A stretch of DNA of 37,821 bases from Alphaproteobacteria bacterium (lineage in GTDB: Bacteria > Pseudomonadota > Alphaproteobacteria > Micavibrionales > Micavibrionaceae): assembly GCA_024279035.1 (NCBI GenBank), contig JAJRSA010000035.1, forward strand, positions 1 through 37,821, read 5' to 3'. The position numbers and the translations under genes are program-made. Position 1 is the first letter of the stretch, and every line of letters begins with the position of its first letter. Below, piece after piece: positions 26,945 through 35,263 of the stretch. Below the pieces are notes generated by a model, which was given only the letters and a program-made list of their open reading frames with translations, did not search any database and was not told the origin of the DNA.

Positions 26945-26964
26945 GTCATCCCAACGGAGGGGTG
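26945..26964. repeat. Solitary, degenerate GTCATCCC unit
   Basis: GTCATCCCaacggaGGGGTG resembles a single end unit of the GTCAT...ATGAC element family, with no partner end nearby. It lies in the 61-bp gap between nuoH and the pyrophosphohydrolase gene. This could be a leftover of an excised or decayed element, or chance. Confidence 0.35.
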
Positions 26965-26990
26965 TATATGAGTGTAAAAAAACATCATCC

Positions 26991-27395
26991 CTATGCTGCA
27001 TCCTTCAGGATTTTATCCAGATTAGGTTTAAAGTAATTCGGACCTTTGAGAATCTTCCCATCTGACTCACGTACAATCGCTTGTCCGTTTTCATCAAGCT
27101 TACTCATATTAGAGCGCTGTACTTCATCAAAAGCAATTTGCTTTAAAGGGTGCAATCCAAACGAAAGATAAGCCCCATCCAACACATATTGAAGATCAGT
27201 TAAAGCATCAAGTGTTTCCAATACATCATTGTTTTTCAATGCTTCTTTTAGTTCATCCAACTCCTCTTGAAGCAAATTTACACGCAAGGCATTTGTTTTC
27301 TCATCTGTAATATTTGGACGATCTTTAACGGGCAATCCGTATGTCTCATGAAAGATTTTAACATCTTCTAATGTGGTGTTTTTTGTTTCAGTCAT
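26991..27395 (-). CDS. MazG-like all-alpha nucleotide pyrophosphohydrolase
   Basis: A 134-aa protein of the MazG / HisE-like all-alpha NTP-pyrophosphatase superfamily. The metal-binding pattern is visible as LLQEELDELKEAL (E44, E45, E48) and ETLDALTDLQYVLDGAYLSFG (D63, D67). It has the FHETYGLPVKDRP start and the NMSKLDENG ... GKILKGPNYFKPNL ending typical of a subfamily also common in phages. Predicted to hydrolyse (d)NTPs to (d)NMP and pyrophosphate, as a house-cleaning enzyme; substrate not determined. It is inserted between nuoG and nuoH, starting 2 bp after the nuoG stop, so it is co-translated with complex I genes. It has no known role in complex I. Confidence 0.85.
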   Translation of the reverse strand: MTETKNTTLEDVKIFHETYGLPVKDRPNITDEKTNALRVNLLQEELDELKEALKNNDVLETLDALTDLQYVLDGAYLSFGLHPLKQIAFDEVQRSNMSKLDENGQAIVRESDGKILKGPNYFKPNLDKILKDAA

Positions 27396-27397
27396 AC

Positions 27398-29419
27398 CTA
27401 AGCCGCCTTCTTTATTTTTGTCTTTGTTTTTTTAGGATAAAATTTGTCAACGCACGCGCGCATCGTTTTCGACGCACGACAAATGACATTGGTCATGTAG
27501 TAATGATCAATGGTATTTTTAAATCCACTCTTAAGAAGGACGCCTGTGACACCAAACTGACCCCATTCTTCCTGAGGGCACACATCAATCTCTGCAAAAT
27601 GCGCCCATTCCTCCGTAATGCGCGCACGCAACGCAAGAAGAGAATTGTAAGGGAGTGTTTTACCGAGTTCCTCAGAAAGTGCTCTGATGATTTTCCAATC
27701 TTCTTTGGCCTCTCCGACAGGAAAGACAGCTTGACGAGTCATCTGTACGCGTCCCTCTGTATTCACATACAAAGCATTCTTTTCAGTATAAGTTGCCGCA
27801 GGGAGAATAACATCAGCACGATGCGCGCCAAGATCTCCATGATGCCCCTGATAAATAACAAATGCATTTTTATTACAATTGTTTATAATATTTTCCTCAT
27901 CTGAGTTAAGAAGATAAACAACGTCCATTTCTTCTGTTTTTATAGGCGCAGCAGAGACAAATCCTACATCCAAAGCCCCCACTCGACCTGCATGACGATG
28001 AAGGACATTAAAGCCATTCCAATCATCTTGAATACATCCAATTTTTTCTGCCAGATCACGACACACGGCATGAAGAGCGAGAGCATCTGTGCGAGAAAAA
28101 ATTTGATCGCCGACAATAATCATTGGCTTTTGAGAGTCTTTGACTGTGTATTTTTCTATATCCTGAGCCGTTGTGCCTAAATGTTCGTAGGGATAAGGCA
28201 GGTCAACAGGCTCACCAATTAAAGAGATAGGAAGGCGCTTATTCAACCATGTTTTGCGGATACGCGCATTCACAAGCGCGGCTTCCATTTTAGGGTTTGT
28301 TCCAATCAAAAGAAGTGAATCCGCCTCTTCAATGCCTGCAATCCCAGAATTAAAGATATACCCTGCACGTGTTGAAGGATCAATGCGCATGCCATCTGTC
28401 CTACATTCTATATGTGGTGAGCCAAGAGAGATCATTAAATCTTTAAGCGCCACAACAGAGTCTACATCTGCTAAATCTCCAGAAAATGCTGCAATTTTAT
28501 CTGGTGATGTTGCTCTCATGGCCTCGGCCACAGAGGTCAAAGCCTCACTCCATTTTGCTTTTTCAAGCTTTCCTGTGGTTTTACTACGCACATAAGGTAC
28601 ATCAAGACGGTTTTTCTTTAATCCATCATAGGCAAAGCGCGTTTTATCACTGATCCATTCTTCATTCACCCCCTCATGAAGACGCGGTAAAATACGCATC
28701 ACTTCTCCGCCTTTTGTGTCGACACGAATATTAGATCCTACCGCGTCATGAACATCAATGGTTTCCGTCTTTTTCAGTTCCCATGGACGTGCTGTAAACG
28801 CATAGGGCTTAGACGTTAAAGCTCCGACAGGACAGATATCAATCATATTACCTGAGAGCTCTGAGCTTACTGCCTTTTCAACAAACGTTCCAATTTCGAC
28901 ATCTTCCCCGCGATTCAAAAGCCCGAGATCCGCCGTCCCTGCAATTTCTTCTCCAAAACGTATACAGCGTGTGCACTGGATACAGCGTGTCATCACAGTT
29001 TTAATCAAAGGCCCAATATCTTTGTCTTTGACGGCGCGCTTAGTCTCTTGATAGCGAGACCGATCAAAGCCATAGCCATAAGATTGATCTTGTAAATCAC
29101 ACTCTCCGCCTTGGTCACAAATCGGACAATCCAGAGGATGATTAATGAGCATCATCTCCATCACGCCTTTGCGCGCCTTTTGAATCATCTCGGAATTGGT
29201 TGTAATATCCATCCCTTCTCCAGCCTCAATTGCACAAGAAGCCACAGGTTTAGGCGCATTTTTCAGCTCCACCAAACACATACGGCAATTGGCAGGCACG
29301 CTGAGCTTATCATGATAGCAAAAACGAGGAATCTCAACGCCAAGCATCTCCGCCGCCTGTAAGACAGACGTGCCTTTCTCAACCTCAATGAGCATTCCGT
29401 TTATCTTTAGCTTTGGCAT
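27398..29419 (-). CDS. nuoG: NADH-quinone oxidoreductase subunit G
   Basis: Large iron-sulfur subunit of the NADH-dehydrogenase module. The 673-aa product begins with a [2Fe-2S] ferredoxin domain (FCYHDKLSVPANCRMCLVE), then the His/Cys cluster motif (HPLDCPICDQGGECDLQD), a [4Fe-4S] motif (CIQCTRCIRFGEEIAG...ICPVGALTSK), and a molybdopterin-oxidoreductase-like C-terminal domain of the shorter alphaproteobacterial/mitochondrial type. It ends in a Lys-rich tail. The ribosome-binding site is weak. A GIY-YIG pseudogene element lies between it and nuoF. Confidence 0.97.
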   Translation of the reverse strand: MPKLKINGMLIEVEKGTSVLQAAEMLGVEIPRFCYHDKLSVPANCRMCLVELKNAPKPVASCAIEAGEGMDITTNSEMIQKARKGVMEMMLINHPLDCPICDQGGECDLQDQSYGYGFDRSRYQETKRAVKDKDIGPLIKTVMTRCIQCTRCIRFGEEIAGTADLGLLNRGEDVEIGTFVEKAVSSELSGNMIDICPVGALTSKPYAFTARPWELKKTETIDVHDAVGSNIRVDTKGGEVMRILPRLHEGVNEEWISDKTRFAYDGLKKNRLDVPYVRSKTTGKLEKAKWSEALTSVAEAMRATSPDKIAAFSGDLADVDSVVALKDLMISLGSPHIECRTDGMRIDPSTRAGYIFNSGIAGIEEADSLLLIGTNPKMEAALVNARIRKTWLNKRLPISLIGEPVDLPYPYEHLGTTAQDIEKYTVKDSQKPMIIVGDQIFSRTDALALHAVCRDLAEKIGCIQDDWNGFNVLHRHAGRVGALDVGFVSAAPIKTEEMDVVYLLNSDEENIINNCNKNAFVIYQGHHGDLGAHRADVILPAATYTEKNALYVNTEGRVQMTRQAVFPVGEAKEDWKIIRALSEELGKTLPYNSLLALRARITEEWAHFAEIDVCPQEEWGQFGVTGVLLKSGFKNTIDHYYMTNVICRASKTMRACVDKFYPKKTKTKIKKAA

Positions 29420-29435
29420 CTCATCTAACCTATCA

Positions 29436-29794
29436 CGTCATTCCTGCGCAGGCAGGACTCCACCTTTTAATGCTGTAAACTCTCATACAAATCTGTCCAT
29501 TCTAAATTCATCTTTTCTATTTCTCTGATCTTCCACTGGCGTTTCCATTTTTTAATCGCTTTTTCCCTTTTAATAGATTCACTTATTTCGTCATGCACTT
29601 CATATCAAACCAATCTTTGGAGGTCATATGTCTTTGAGAACCCATCAACAACTTTGTTTTTATGCTCTCATATTCTTTTAGGAAGATTTGATGTGACGCC
29701 AAGATATAAAGTTCCTCTTTTTTTGTTTGTTATGATATATACATATCCTTTCTTCATGTCCCTAAAATGGATTCCCGCCTTCGCGGAAATGACG
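29436..29794 (-). mobile_element. Decayed hairpin-ended GIY-YIG element
   Basis: A 359-bp unit between nuoF and nuoG. Its ends (29436-29461 and 29769-29794) are imperfect inverted repeats, 21 of 26 positions matching, each containing a short palindrome of the GTCATTCC type. They enclose a GIY-YIG pseudogene with exactly the same codon count as the intact gene at 31775-32065. This 398-bp gene-free stretch is otherwise empty. Confidence 0.75.
29467..29757 (-). pseudogene. GIY-YIG nuclease pseudogene with two in-frame TGA codons
   Basis: Reading 29757 down to 29467 gives 96 codons plus TAA, without any frameshift: it starts MKKGYVYIITNKKRGTLYLG (GIY-YIG core) and ends with the family ending LEWTDLYESLQH. 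Two TGA codons interrupt it, at codon 30 (29668-29670) and codon 51 (29605-29607). The intact paralogue has Tyr at both positions, and relatives of this family often have Trp there, so TGG-to-TGA transitions are the likely lesions. The rest is well kept (GVTSNLPKRI, YEVHDEIS, SIKREKAIKKWKR), implying recent inactivation. Confidence 0.85.
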
Positions 29795-29817
29795 TATATG
29801 TGTTATCTGTTGAATTC

Positions 29818-31107
29818 TCATGCCGCCTTTGCCTGTTTTCTGTATACCAGAATTCTCGCCTCCATCTCAGGTCTAAAGTGACGAATAAGTCCTTGAATGG
29901 GCCATGCCGAGGCATCACCGTGCGCGCAGATTGTCTGCCCTTCTATTTCCTTGGTCAAGTCATAAAGCATATCAATTTCATCAATGGTCGCATTGCCCGT
30001 CACCATCCGTTGCATAATGCGCCAAAGCCATCCTGTGCCCTCACGGCACGGTGTACATTGCCCACAACTCTCATGCATATAAAAATAAGACAAGCGCGCA
30101 ATGGCATAGACAATATCCGTACTTTTATCCATCACAATCACGCCTCCTGTGCCTAGCCCTGAGCCCACCTCTCGTAAAGAGTCAAAATCCATTCGAATAG
30201 TCGCACATGTATCTTTTGGTAAAAGAGGCGTTGATGAGCCTCCAGGAATAATAGCAAGGAGATTATCCCATCCTCCTCGTACACCACCTGCATGTTTTTC
30301 AATGAGATCGCGGAGAGGAATCCCCATTTCTTCTTCTACATTACATGGATTTTCTACATGACCCGAAATACAAAAGAGCTTTGTGCCTGTATTTTTTTCA
30401 TCTGAGCCAAGACTCGCAAACCATGCGCCTCCACGACGTAAAATGGTTGGCACAGAGGCAATTGTTTCCACATTATTGACCGTTGTCGGACAGCTATACA
30501 ATCCTGCCATCGCTGGAAAAGGAGGCTTATTCCGAGGTTGCCCCTTCTTCCCCTCCAAACTTTCCAAAAGAGCGGTTTCTTCTCCACAAATATAGGCGCC
30601 TGCGCCACGATGCAGATACACATCAAAATCCCATCCCGATTTCGCCGCATTTTTTCCTAATAAGCCTGCCTCATAGGCTTCTTTAATCGCTTTCACAACC
30701 GCAGAGCCTTCATTATAAAACTCACCCCGAATATAGATATAGGCGGCATGTGCCCCCATCGCAAACCCTGCAATCAAAGCCCCTTCTAAGAGTTTATGAG
30801 GTTCATGACGTAAAATATCACGATCTTTACATGTCCCTGGCTCTGACTCATCCGCATTAATGACTAAATAGTGAGGTTTTTGTGTTTTTTCTGGATCAGG
30901 CATAAAGGACCATTTGAGACCCGTTGGAAATCCAGCCCCTCCACGCCCACGCAAGCCAGAGGCTTTCATCTCAGAAATAATCCAGTCCTTGCCTTTTTTA
31001 ACAAGCGCCCCTGTCCTCTCCCAATCTCCACGCGTCTTCGCTTCTGGGAGTGAAAAACGCTCAAAGCCATATAAATTTGTATAGATGCGATCTTTATCTT
31101 GGAGCAT
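29818..31107 (-). CDS. nuoF: NADH-quinone oxidoreductase subunit F
   Basis: NADH- and FMN-binding subunit of complex I. The 429-aa product has the glycine-rich [16 protein letters not shown] (FMN/NADH site), the [13 protein letters not shown] and YIRGEFYNE segments, [19 protein letters not shown] (second nucleotide-binding stretch), and the [4Fe-4S] N3 motif [10 protein letters not shown], with the fourth Cys in QTICAHGDA. The ATG lies 1 nt after the nuoE stop. Confidence 0.97.
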   Translation of the reverse strand: MLQDKDRIYTNLYGFERFSLPEAKTRGDWERTGALVKKGKDWIISEMKASGLRGRGGAGFPTGLKWSFMPDPEKTQKPHYLVINADESEPGTCKDRDILRHEPHKLLEGALIAGFAMGAHAAYIYIRGEFYNEGSAVVKAIKEAYEAGLLGKNAAKSGWDFDVYLHRGAGAYICGEETALLESLEGKKGQPRNKPPFPAMAGLYSCPTTVNNVETIASVPTILRRGGAWFASLGSDEKNTGTKLFCISGHVENPCNVEEEMGIPLRDLIEKHAGGVRGGWDNLLAIIPGGSSTPLLPKDTCATIRMDFDSLREVGSGLGTGGVIVMDKSTDIVYAIARLSYFYMHESCGQCTPCREGTGWLWRIMQRMVTGNATIDEIDMLYDLTKEIEGQTICAHGDASAWPIQGLIRHFRPEMEARILVYRKQAKAA

Positions 31108-31108
31108 T

Positions 31109-31729
31109 TTATGAACCCACCCCTGCTTTTTTAGCTTGTTTTTCTAAACTCGTTGGTCCAGACAGCGCCATCGAGCCTACACGTTTCGTCTGAGAACCTA
31201 TGGATGGTTTTTTACCCGCAGCAAGGGCTGTCAAAATAGACACAATACTCTCCGCCGTTAAATCTTCATAATAATTATCATTGATCTGCACCATAGGCGC
31301 ATTCACGCATGCGCCAAGGCATTCCACCTCCAAAAGCGTAAAGAGTCCATCCTTTGTACTCTCTCCCACTTTGATTTCAAGATGAGTTTCCACCGCCTCA
31401 ATAATCGCCGCCGAACCACACAGCCAACACGGTGTTGTCGTGCACAGTTGCACAAGGTATTTCCCCACAGGGGCTAAATTATACATCGTGTAAAATGTGG
31501 CCACCTCATAGACTTTAATAGGCGGTTGCCCGACAGCCTCTGCAATGCAATCCATCGCAACCCTCGAGATCCATCCTTCTTGCCGTTGCGCTAAATCCAG
31601 CAAAGGCATAATACCACTGCGCGCTTGGTTAGAAGGATAATTCGCAAGAATATCCTTGACCTTCTTTTGGCTTTTAAACGAAAAGTCTTTCGGTTGATAA
31701 TCTGCGTTAGGTTCAAATTTTGGTTTCAT
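31109..31729 (-). CDS. nuoE: NADH-quinone oxidoreductase subunit E
   Basis: [2Fe-2S] thioredoxin-fold subunit of complex I. The 206-aa product has [10 protein letters not shown] and [11 protein letters not shown], which supply the four cluster cysteines, and [18 protein letters not shown] before them. About 40 residues at the C-terminus ([15 protein letters not shown]...) extend beyond the E. coli protein and are low complexity, as in other alphaproteobacteria. The ribosome-binding site is poor. The intact GIY-YIG element sits immediately upstream, between nuoD and nuoE. Confidence 0.96.
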   Translation of the reverse strand: MKPKFEPNADYQPKDFSFKSQKKVKDILANYPSNQARSGIMPLLDLAQRQEGWISRVAMDCIAEAVGQPPIKVYEVATFYTMYNLAPVGKYLVQLCTTTPCWLCGSAAIIEAVETHLEIKVGESTKDGLFTLLEVECLGACVNAPMVQINDNYYEDLTAESIVSILTALAAGKKPSIGSQTKRVGSMALSGPTSLEKQAKKAGVGS

Positions 31730-31747
31730 ATTGTTTCTTACTTCATT

Positions 31748-32196
31748 GTCATCCCCGCGGAGGCGGGGATCTGGTCACATCAACTCATCGTACAAATCTC
31801 TCCACTCTGGATTCATTTGCTCAATCAGTCTCATCTTCCATACTCTATTCCATCTTTTCAGCCGTTTTTCTCTTTTGATCGCCTGTTCTATCTCTGTATG
31901 AACTTCATAATAAACAAGTGTTTTTATTTCATATTTCTTTGTAAATCCATCTAATATTTCATTTTTATGCTCATATATTCTCTTTACTAAATCCGACGTC
32001 ACCCCAACATAAAATGTACTATTTCTCCCTCTTGTTAAAAGATACACATAATATTGTTTTTCCATCTCTGTCCTCTCCCCTCTCTACACTGTCATCCCCT
32101 GAATTTTTGAAAAAAATTGTAAGGGGATCCGGAGCCTTATACTCTAAATCTTATCTTACCTTCCCCCGTCCAGATCCCCGCCTCCGCGGGGATGAC
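31748..32196 (-). mobile_element. Intact hairpin-ended GIY-YIG element
   Basis: A 449-bp unit between nuoD and nuoE. The left end (31748-31774) and right end (32170-32196) are 27-bp perfect inverted repeats. Each contains an 8-bp-stem palindrome (ATCCCCGC-ggag-GCGGGGAT) flanked outside by GTC. The left end directly abuts the stop codon of the enclosed GIY-YIG gene. Between the gene start and the right end, a half-unit of the type 2 repeat (GTCATCCCCTGAATTTT.., from 32091) is present, so the right side looks composite. Together with the gene this fills the 481-bp nuoD-nuoE gap. Confidence 0.8.
31775..32065 (-). CDS. GIY-YIG nuclease domain protein
   Basis: A 96-aa single-domain GIY-YIG protein of the UPF0213/YhbQ-like type. 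It has the core Y-V-Y-L-L (residues 6-10) and Y-V-G (19-21), the conserved Arg (R29 in DLVKRIYEHK), and a Glu-containing helix (EQAIKREKRLKRW). The ending NPEWRDLYDELM is shared by many family members. The domain cuts or nicks DNA in homing endonucleases and UvrC, but the activity of these small proteins is unsettled. The reading frame is intact, and the ATG at 32065 has no strong Shine-Dalgarno sequence. The stop codon touches the 27-bp inverted repeat. A decayed paralogue of identical length lies 2 kb away. Confidence 0.88.
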   Translation of the reverse strand: MEKQYYVYLLTRGRNSTFYVGVTSDLVKRIYEHKNEILDGFTKKYEIKTLVYYEVHTEIEQAIKREKRLKRWNRVWKMRLIEQMNPEWRDLYDELM

Positions 32197-32210
32197 ACAT
32201 TTTAATATTT

Positions 32211-33413
32211 TCATCGATCAATCTCCCCAAAGACAACATCCATAGAGCCAATAATAGACACAGTGTCGGCGATCATGTGGCCTTTGCTCATGAAATCTAG
32301 AGCTTGAAGGTGGTAAAATCCGGGGGCGCGTATACGACATCTAGAGGGACGGTTTGTGCCGTCGGCGATGAGATAAACGCCAAACTCTCCTTTGGGGGCT
32401 TCTACGGTGGCGTAGATTTCTCCTGCAGGAACATGGTAGCCTTCTGTGAAGAGTTTGAAATGATGGATCATGGCTTCCATGGAACGTTTCATCTCTCCGC
32501 GTGCAGGAGGCGTTATTTTATGATCATCAACAGCTATTTCGCCATCTGGAATATCGCGTAAACATTGTTGCATAATTTTTAAAGATTGACGCATTTCTTC
32601 CATCCGCACGAGATAGCGCGCATAGCAATCTCCCGTTTTTCCAACAGGCACGTCAAACTCCATCTTATCATACACTTCATAGGGTTGAGATTTTCTCAAA
32701 TCCCATGCCACACCAGAGCCTCTGAGCATTGGCCCTGTAAAGCCCCAATCTAGAGCTTCTTCTTTTGTAGCCACCCCAATATCAACAGTCCTCTGTTTAA
32801 ATATTCTGTTATTTGTGAGGAGGTTATCTAGATCATTTAAAGTATCAGGAAAGCTTTCTGTCCATGCCATCATATCCTCAATTAAGCCATCAGGGAGGTC
32901 TTTACTCACGCCTCCTGTCCGAAAGTAGTTCGCATGGAGACGCGCACCACACACACGCTCATAAAACTCCATCCCCTTTTCACGCTCTTCAAATCCCCAG
33001 AGGGCTGGTGTAATCGCCCCCACATCAAGAGCAAAGGTTGTGATATTTAAGATATGATTTAAAACACGCCCAAGCTCACAAAAAAGAACACGGATATATT
33101 GCGCCCGTTCAGGGATTTGAATGTCCAAGAGCTTCTCAGTTGCCAAGGCAAAGGCATGTTCTTGATTCATCGGGCACACATAATCCAAGCGATCAAAATA
33201 CGGCAAAGCTTGCATATAGGTTTTATACTCAATGAGTTTTTCCGTCCCACGGTGAAGCAATCCAATATGAGGGTCTGCCCGCTCAACAATCTCACCATCC
33301 AATTCCAACACCAAGCGCAACACTCCATGTGCCGCAGGATGCTGTGGTCCAAAATTCATTGTGTAGGGACGAATTTGGGTTTCTTTGTCTTTTTTGTCGT
33401 CGTGATCTGACAT
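32211..33413 (-). CDS. nuoD: NADH-quinone oxidoreductase subunit D
   Basis: 49-kDa-type subunit lining the quinone pocket of complex I, related to the [NiFe]-hydrogenase large subunit but without metal-binding cysteines. The 400-aa product has [24 protein letters not shown] (quinone-site His), [16 protein letters not shown], and [18 protein letters not shown]. It ends DVVFGEIDR, the typical ending. nuoC and nuoD are separate genes here, joined by a one-base stop/start overlap (TAATG). Confidence 0.98.
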   Translation of the reverse strand: MSDHDDKKDKETQIRPYTMNFGPQHPAAHGVLRLVLELDGEIVERADPHIGLLHRGTEKLIEYKTYMQALPYFDRLDYVCPMNQEHAFALATEKLLDIQIPERAQYIRVLFCELGRVLNHILNITTFALDVGAITPALWGFEEREKGMEFYERVCGARLHANYFRTGGVSKDLPDGLIEDMMAWTESFPDTLNDLDNLLTNNRIFKQRTVDIGVATKEEALDWGFTGPMLRGSGVAWDLRKSQPYEVYDKMEFDVPVGKTGDCYARYLVRMEEMRQSLKIMQQCLRDIPDGEIAVDDHKITPPARGEMKRSMEAMIHHFKLFTEGYHVPAGEIYATVEAPKGEFGVYLIADGTNRPSRCRIRAPGFYHLQALDFMSKGHMIADTVSIIGSMDVVFGEIDR

Positions 33414-34030
33414 TACTCGCTCCCCTCCTCTTTACGCTCTAGATGCTTGCGGATCTGGACGTCTGTCATCCCATCCCACGGGCTGAGAGTATCAAACATA
33501 CGAAAATCTTGGCGGAGTTCTACAGGCTCATAGACAACACGTTTTTTCTCTTCATCATACCGAAGCTCTACAAAGCCCGTCAGAGGAAAATCTTTGCGCT
33601 GAGGATGCCCATCAAAGCCATAATCTGTCAGAATACGACGATGATCAGGATGATCACTAAACATCACGCCATACATATCCCACACTTCCCGCTCTGCCCA
33701 ATTGGCTGCGCTGTAAATATCAGAAACCGTTGGAACAGGCGTGTTTTCATCCGTTGTGATTTTAATGCGTATCCGTACATTATAGACCAAAGAGAGAAGA
33801 TGATAGACAACATCAAAGCGTTCCTCATTGTCAGGCGTATCCACACCACACACATCGACCAACTGCTTAAACAAACAGCGATGATCATCTCTCAGAAAGA
33901 CCAAAAAATCATGAATGTGGGTTCTGTCTGTTGTAACAGTCAACTCGCCCCTTACAATCTCATAATCCTGTACAGATTGGTCTGTGCAGGATTTAATATA
34001 TTGCACTAAATCAAGAAGCGTGTCCGTCAT
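33413..34030 (-). CDS. nuoC: NADH-quinone oxidoreductase subunit C
   Basis: 30-kDa-type hydrophilic subunit of complex I. From the Met at 34030 ([11 protein letters not shown]) the product is 205 aa, with the family signature [22 protein letters not shown] (about residues 120-150) and [11 protein letters not shown]. An in-frame start at 34114 lies inside nuoB and is rejected. The chosen ATG overlaps the nuoB stop by 4 bp (ATGA). Confidence 0.96.
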   Translation of the reverse strand: MTDTLLDLVQYIKSCTDQSVQDYEIVRGELTVTTDRTHIHDFLVFLRDDHRCLFKQLVDVCGVDTPDNEERFDVVYHLLSLVYNVRIRIKITTDENTPVPTVSDIYSAANWAEREVWDMYGVMFSDHPDHRRILTDYGFDGHPQRKDFPLTGFVELRYDEEKKRVVYEPVELRQDFRMFDTLSPWDGMTDVQIRKHLERKEEGSE

Positions 34031-34602
34031 CGTGTCAGCCTTGTATCTTCTCTCTGAATTTTCTTTTGAAGTTGGAGCAATCCATAAACAAGAGCTTCTG
34101 CCGTCGGCGGACAACCAGGTACATAAATATCAACAGGCACAATCCGATCACACCCGCGCACCACAGAGTAAGAATAATGATAGTACCCTCCCCCATTCGC
34201 ACATGATCCCATCGAAATCACCCACCGAGGTTCAGGCATCTGATCATACACACGGCGCAGAGCTGGTGCCATCTTATTGGTTAACGTCCCCGCCACAATC
34301 ATCACATCCGATTGTCGAGGGGATGGACGCGGAATAATCCCAAAGCGATCAAGATCATAGCGACTCATATAGGCATGAATCATCTCCACCGCACAACACG
34401 CCAAGCCAAACGTCATTGGCCAAAGAGAGCCTGTGCGTGCCCAGTCAAAGAGCTTATCCGTAGACGTCAGCACAAAACCCTTATCTTTCAGCGCCTCAGC
34501 CAAAGCTGCTGGCGCTATATTTTGCTCCTCAGGGCGAGGAAAACTCACTTTTGTTTGAAGCGGAGCGCTTGGAGCATCTATGATGTGGCGGTCATGTGTC
34601 AT
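34027..34602 (-). CDS. nuoB: NADH-quinone oxidoreductase subunit B ([4Fe-4S] N2)
   Basis: PSST-type subunit carrying the terminal cluster N2 that reduces quinone. From the Met at 34602 (MTHDRHIID) the product is 191 aa. The cluster ligands are visible in [10 protein letters not shown] (tandem Cys), [17 protein letters not shown] and [12 protein letters not shown] start at 34629 lies inside nuoA and is rejected. The chosen ATG overlaps the nuoA stop by 4 bp. Confidence 0.97.
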   Translation of the reverse strand: MTHDRHIIDAPSAPLQTKVSFPRPEEQNIAPAALAEALKDKGFVLTSTDKLFDWARTGSLWPMTFGLACCAVEMIHAYMSRYDLDRFGIIPRPSPRQSDVMIVAGTLTNKMAPALRRVYDQMPEPRWVISMGSCANGGGYYHYSYSVVRGCDRIVPVDIYVPGCPPTAEALVYGLLQLQKKIQREDTRLTR

Positions 34603-34970
34603 TCCCAGTCCAACGCTCCTTTCTTCCATTCATAGATAAACCCAACAGTTAAAATACCAAGAAAGATCACCATCGACCAAAAACCAAACATCCCTATTTT
34701 TCCAAGCGTCACCGCCCACGGAAACAAAAAGGCCACTTCCAAATCAAAAATAATAAACAGAATTGCCACGAGATAAAAGCGCACATCAAATTTAGAGCGT
34801 GCATCCTCAAACGCATCAAATCCACATTCATAGGCTGCATTTTTCTCTGGATCAGGATTCCTTTTGGAGACCAACAAGGAAAACAAAAGCATCACACATG
34901 ACATCCCCCCTGCGATACACAGAAAGATTACAATCGGCAGATATTCTAATAAAAATGCGTTTGAAGCCAT
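34599..34970 (-). CDS. nuoA: NADH-quinone oxidoreductase subunit A
   Basis: Small membrane subunit at the arm junction of complex I, 123 aa with three helices. [40 protein letters not shown] carries the conserved Cys-containing loop and the acidic residues of helix 2 (written here as a family signature; residues about 47-86). It is the first gene of the operon, about 30 bp downstream of a candidate promoter. Confidence 0.96.
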   Translation of the reverse strand: MASNAFLLEYLPIVIFLCIAGGMSCVMLLFSLLVSKRNPDPEKNAAYECGFDAFEDARSKFDVRFYLVAILFIIFDLEVAFLFPWAVTLGKIGMFGFWSMVIFLGILTVGFIYEWKKGALDWE

Positions 34971-35001
34971 GACACCAGTATTCTATACTTATTTCGCGTC
35001 A

Positions 35002-35030
35002 TATCTATATGAAATAAAGATATATATCAA
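35002..35030 (-). promoter_or_regulatory. Candidate sigma-70 promoter of the nuo operon
   Basis: On the minus strand TTGATA (35025-35030) and TAGATA (35002-35007) are separated by 17 nt, in an AT-rich stretch just upstream of nuoA. The predicted start lies about 25 nt before the nuoA ATG. It is the best match in the gap; the -10 box is imperfect. Confidence 0.45.
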
Positions 35031-35079
35031 GCCTTGTTACAGTGATTTTCATTAAGAATCGAAAATAATAACACACACT

Positions 35080-35147
35080 GTCATCCTGAACTTGTTTCAG
35101 GATCTCGTATATATATTTACCAGATCCTGAAACAAGTTCAGGATGAC
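35080..35147. repeat. Palindromic GTCATCC...GGATGAC element (type 1, copy 3)
   Basis: A 68-bp element with perfect 25-bp inverted end units and an 18-nt AT-rich spacer, between the tRNA-Asp 3' end and the nuoA promoter. It could terminate the tRNA transcript. Its spacer is unrelated in sequence to the spacers of copies 1 and 2. Confidence 0.9.
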
Positions 35148-35172
35148 AGAACGTGATAAAACATATAAAAAA

Positions 35173-35250
35173 TGGCGCGAGCGACGGGACTTGAACCCGC
35201 GACCTCCGCCGTGACAGGGCGGCGTTCTAAACCAACTGAACTACGCCCGC
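35173..35250 (-). tRNA. tRNA-Asp (GTC)
   Basis: The minus strand folds as a cloverleaf: acceptor GCGGGCG/CGCTCGC with one G-T pair, D-arm GTTC/GAAC, anticodon stem CCGCC/GGCGG with loop CTGTCAC (anticodon GTC), and T-arm with TTCAAGT. Discriminator G and an encoded CCA end follow. The length is 78 nt with CCA; the D-loop is one base longer than in most tRNA-Asp. It starts 13 bp downstream of ald on the same strand. Confidence 0.95.
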
Positions 35251-35263
35251 TTTGTGTAGTAGC

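Noticed and set aside
29467-29757. UGA decoded as Trp in this genome (alternative genetic code)
   Set aside because: Many core genes end in TGA, including lolC, nuoL, nuoA, nuoB and the DUF1467 gene, several in ATGA overlaps where read-through would disrupt the product. The code is standard and the GIY-YIG copy is simply dead.
31625-31954. Plus-strand open frame across the nuoE-GIY-YIG boundary
   Set aside because: Antisense to the end of the GIY-YIG gene and the start of nuoE, and it translates the palindromic end unit.
33443-34009. Long plus-strand open frame (188 codons) opposite nuoC
   Set aside because: It lies fully antisense to a strongly conserved complex I gene, has no ribosome-binding site, and the translation has no recognisable domain.
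35080-35250. tRNA-Asp as an attachment site with an adjacent integrated island
   Set aside because: No integrase gene and no repeated tRNA 3' segment are visible nearby; both sides carry core genes (ald, nuoA).
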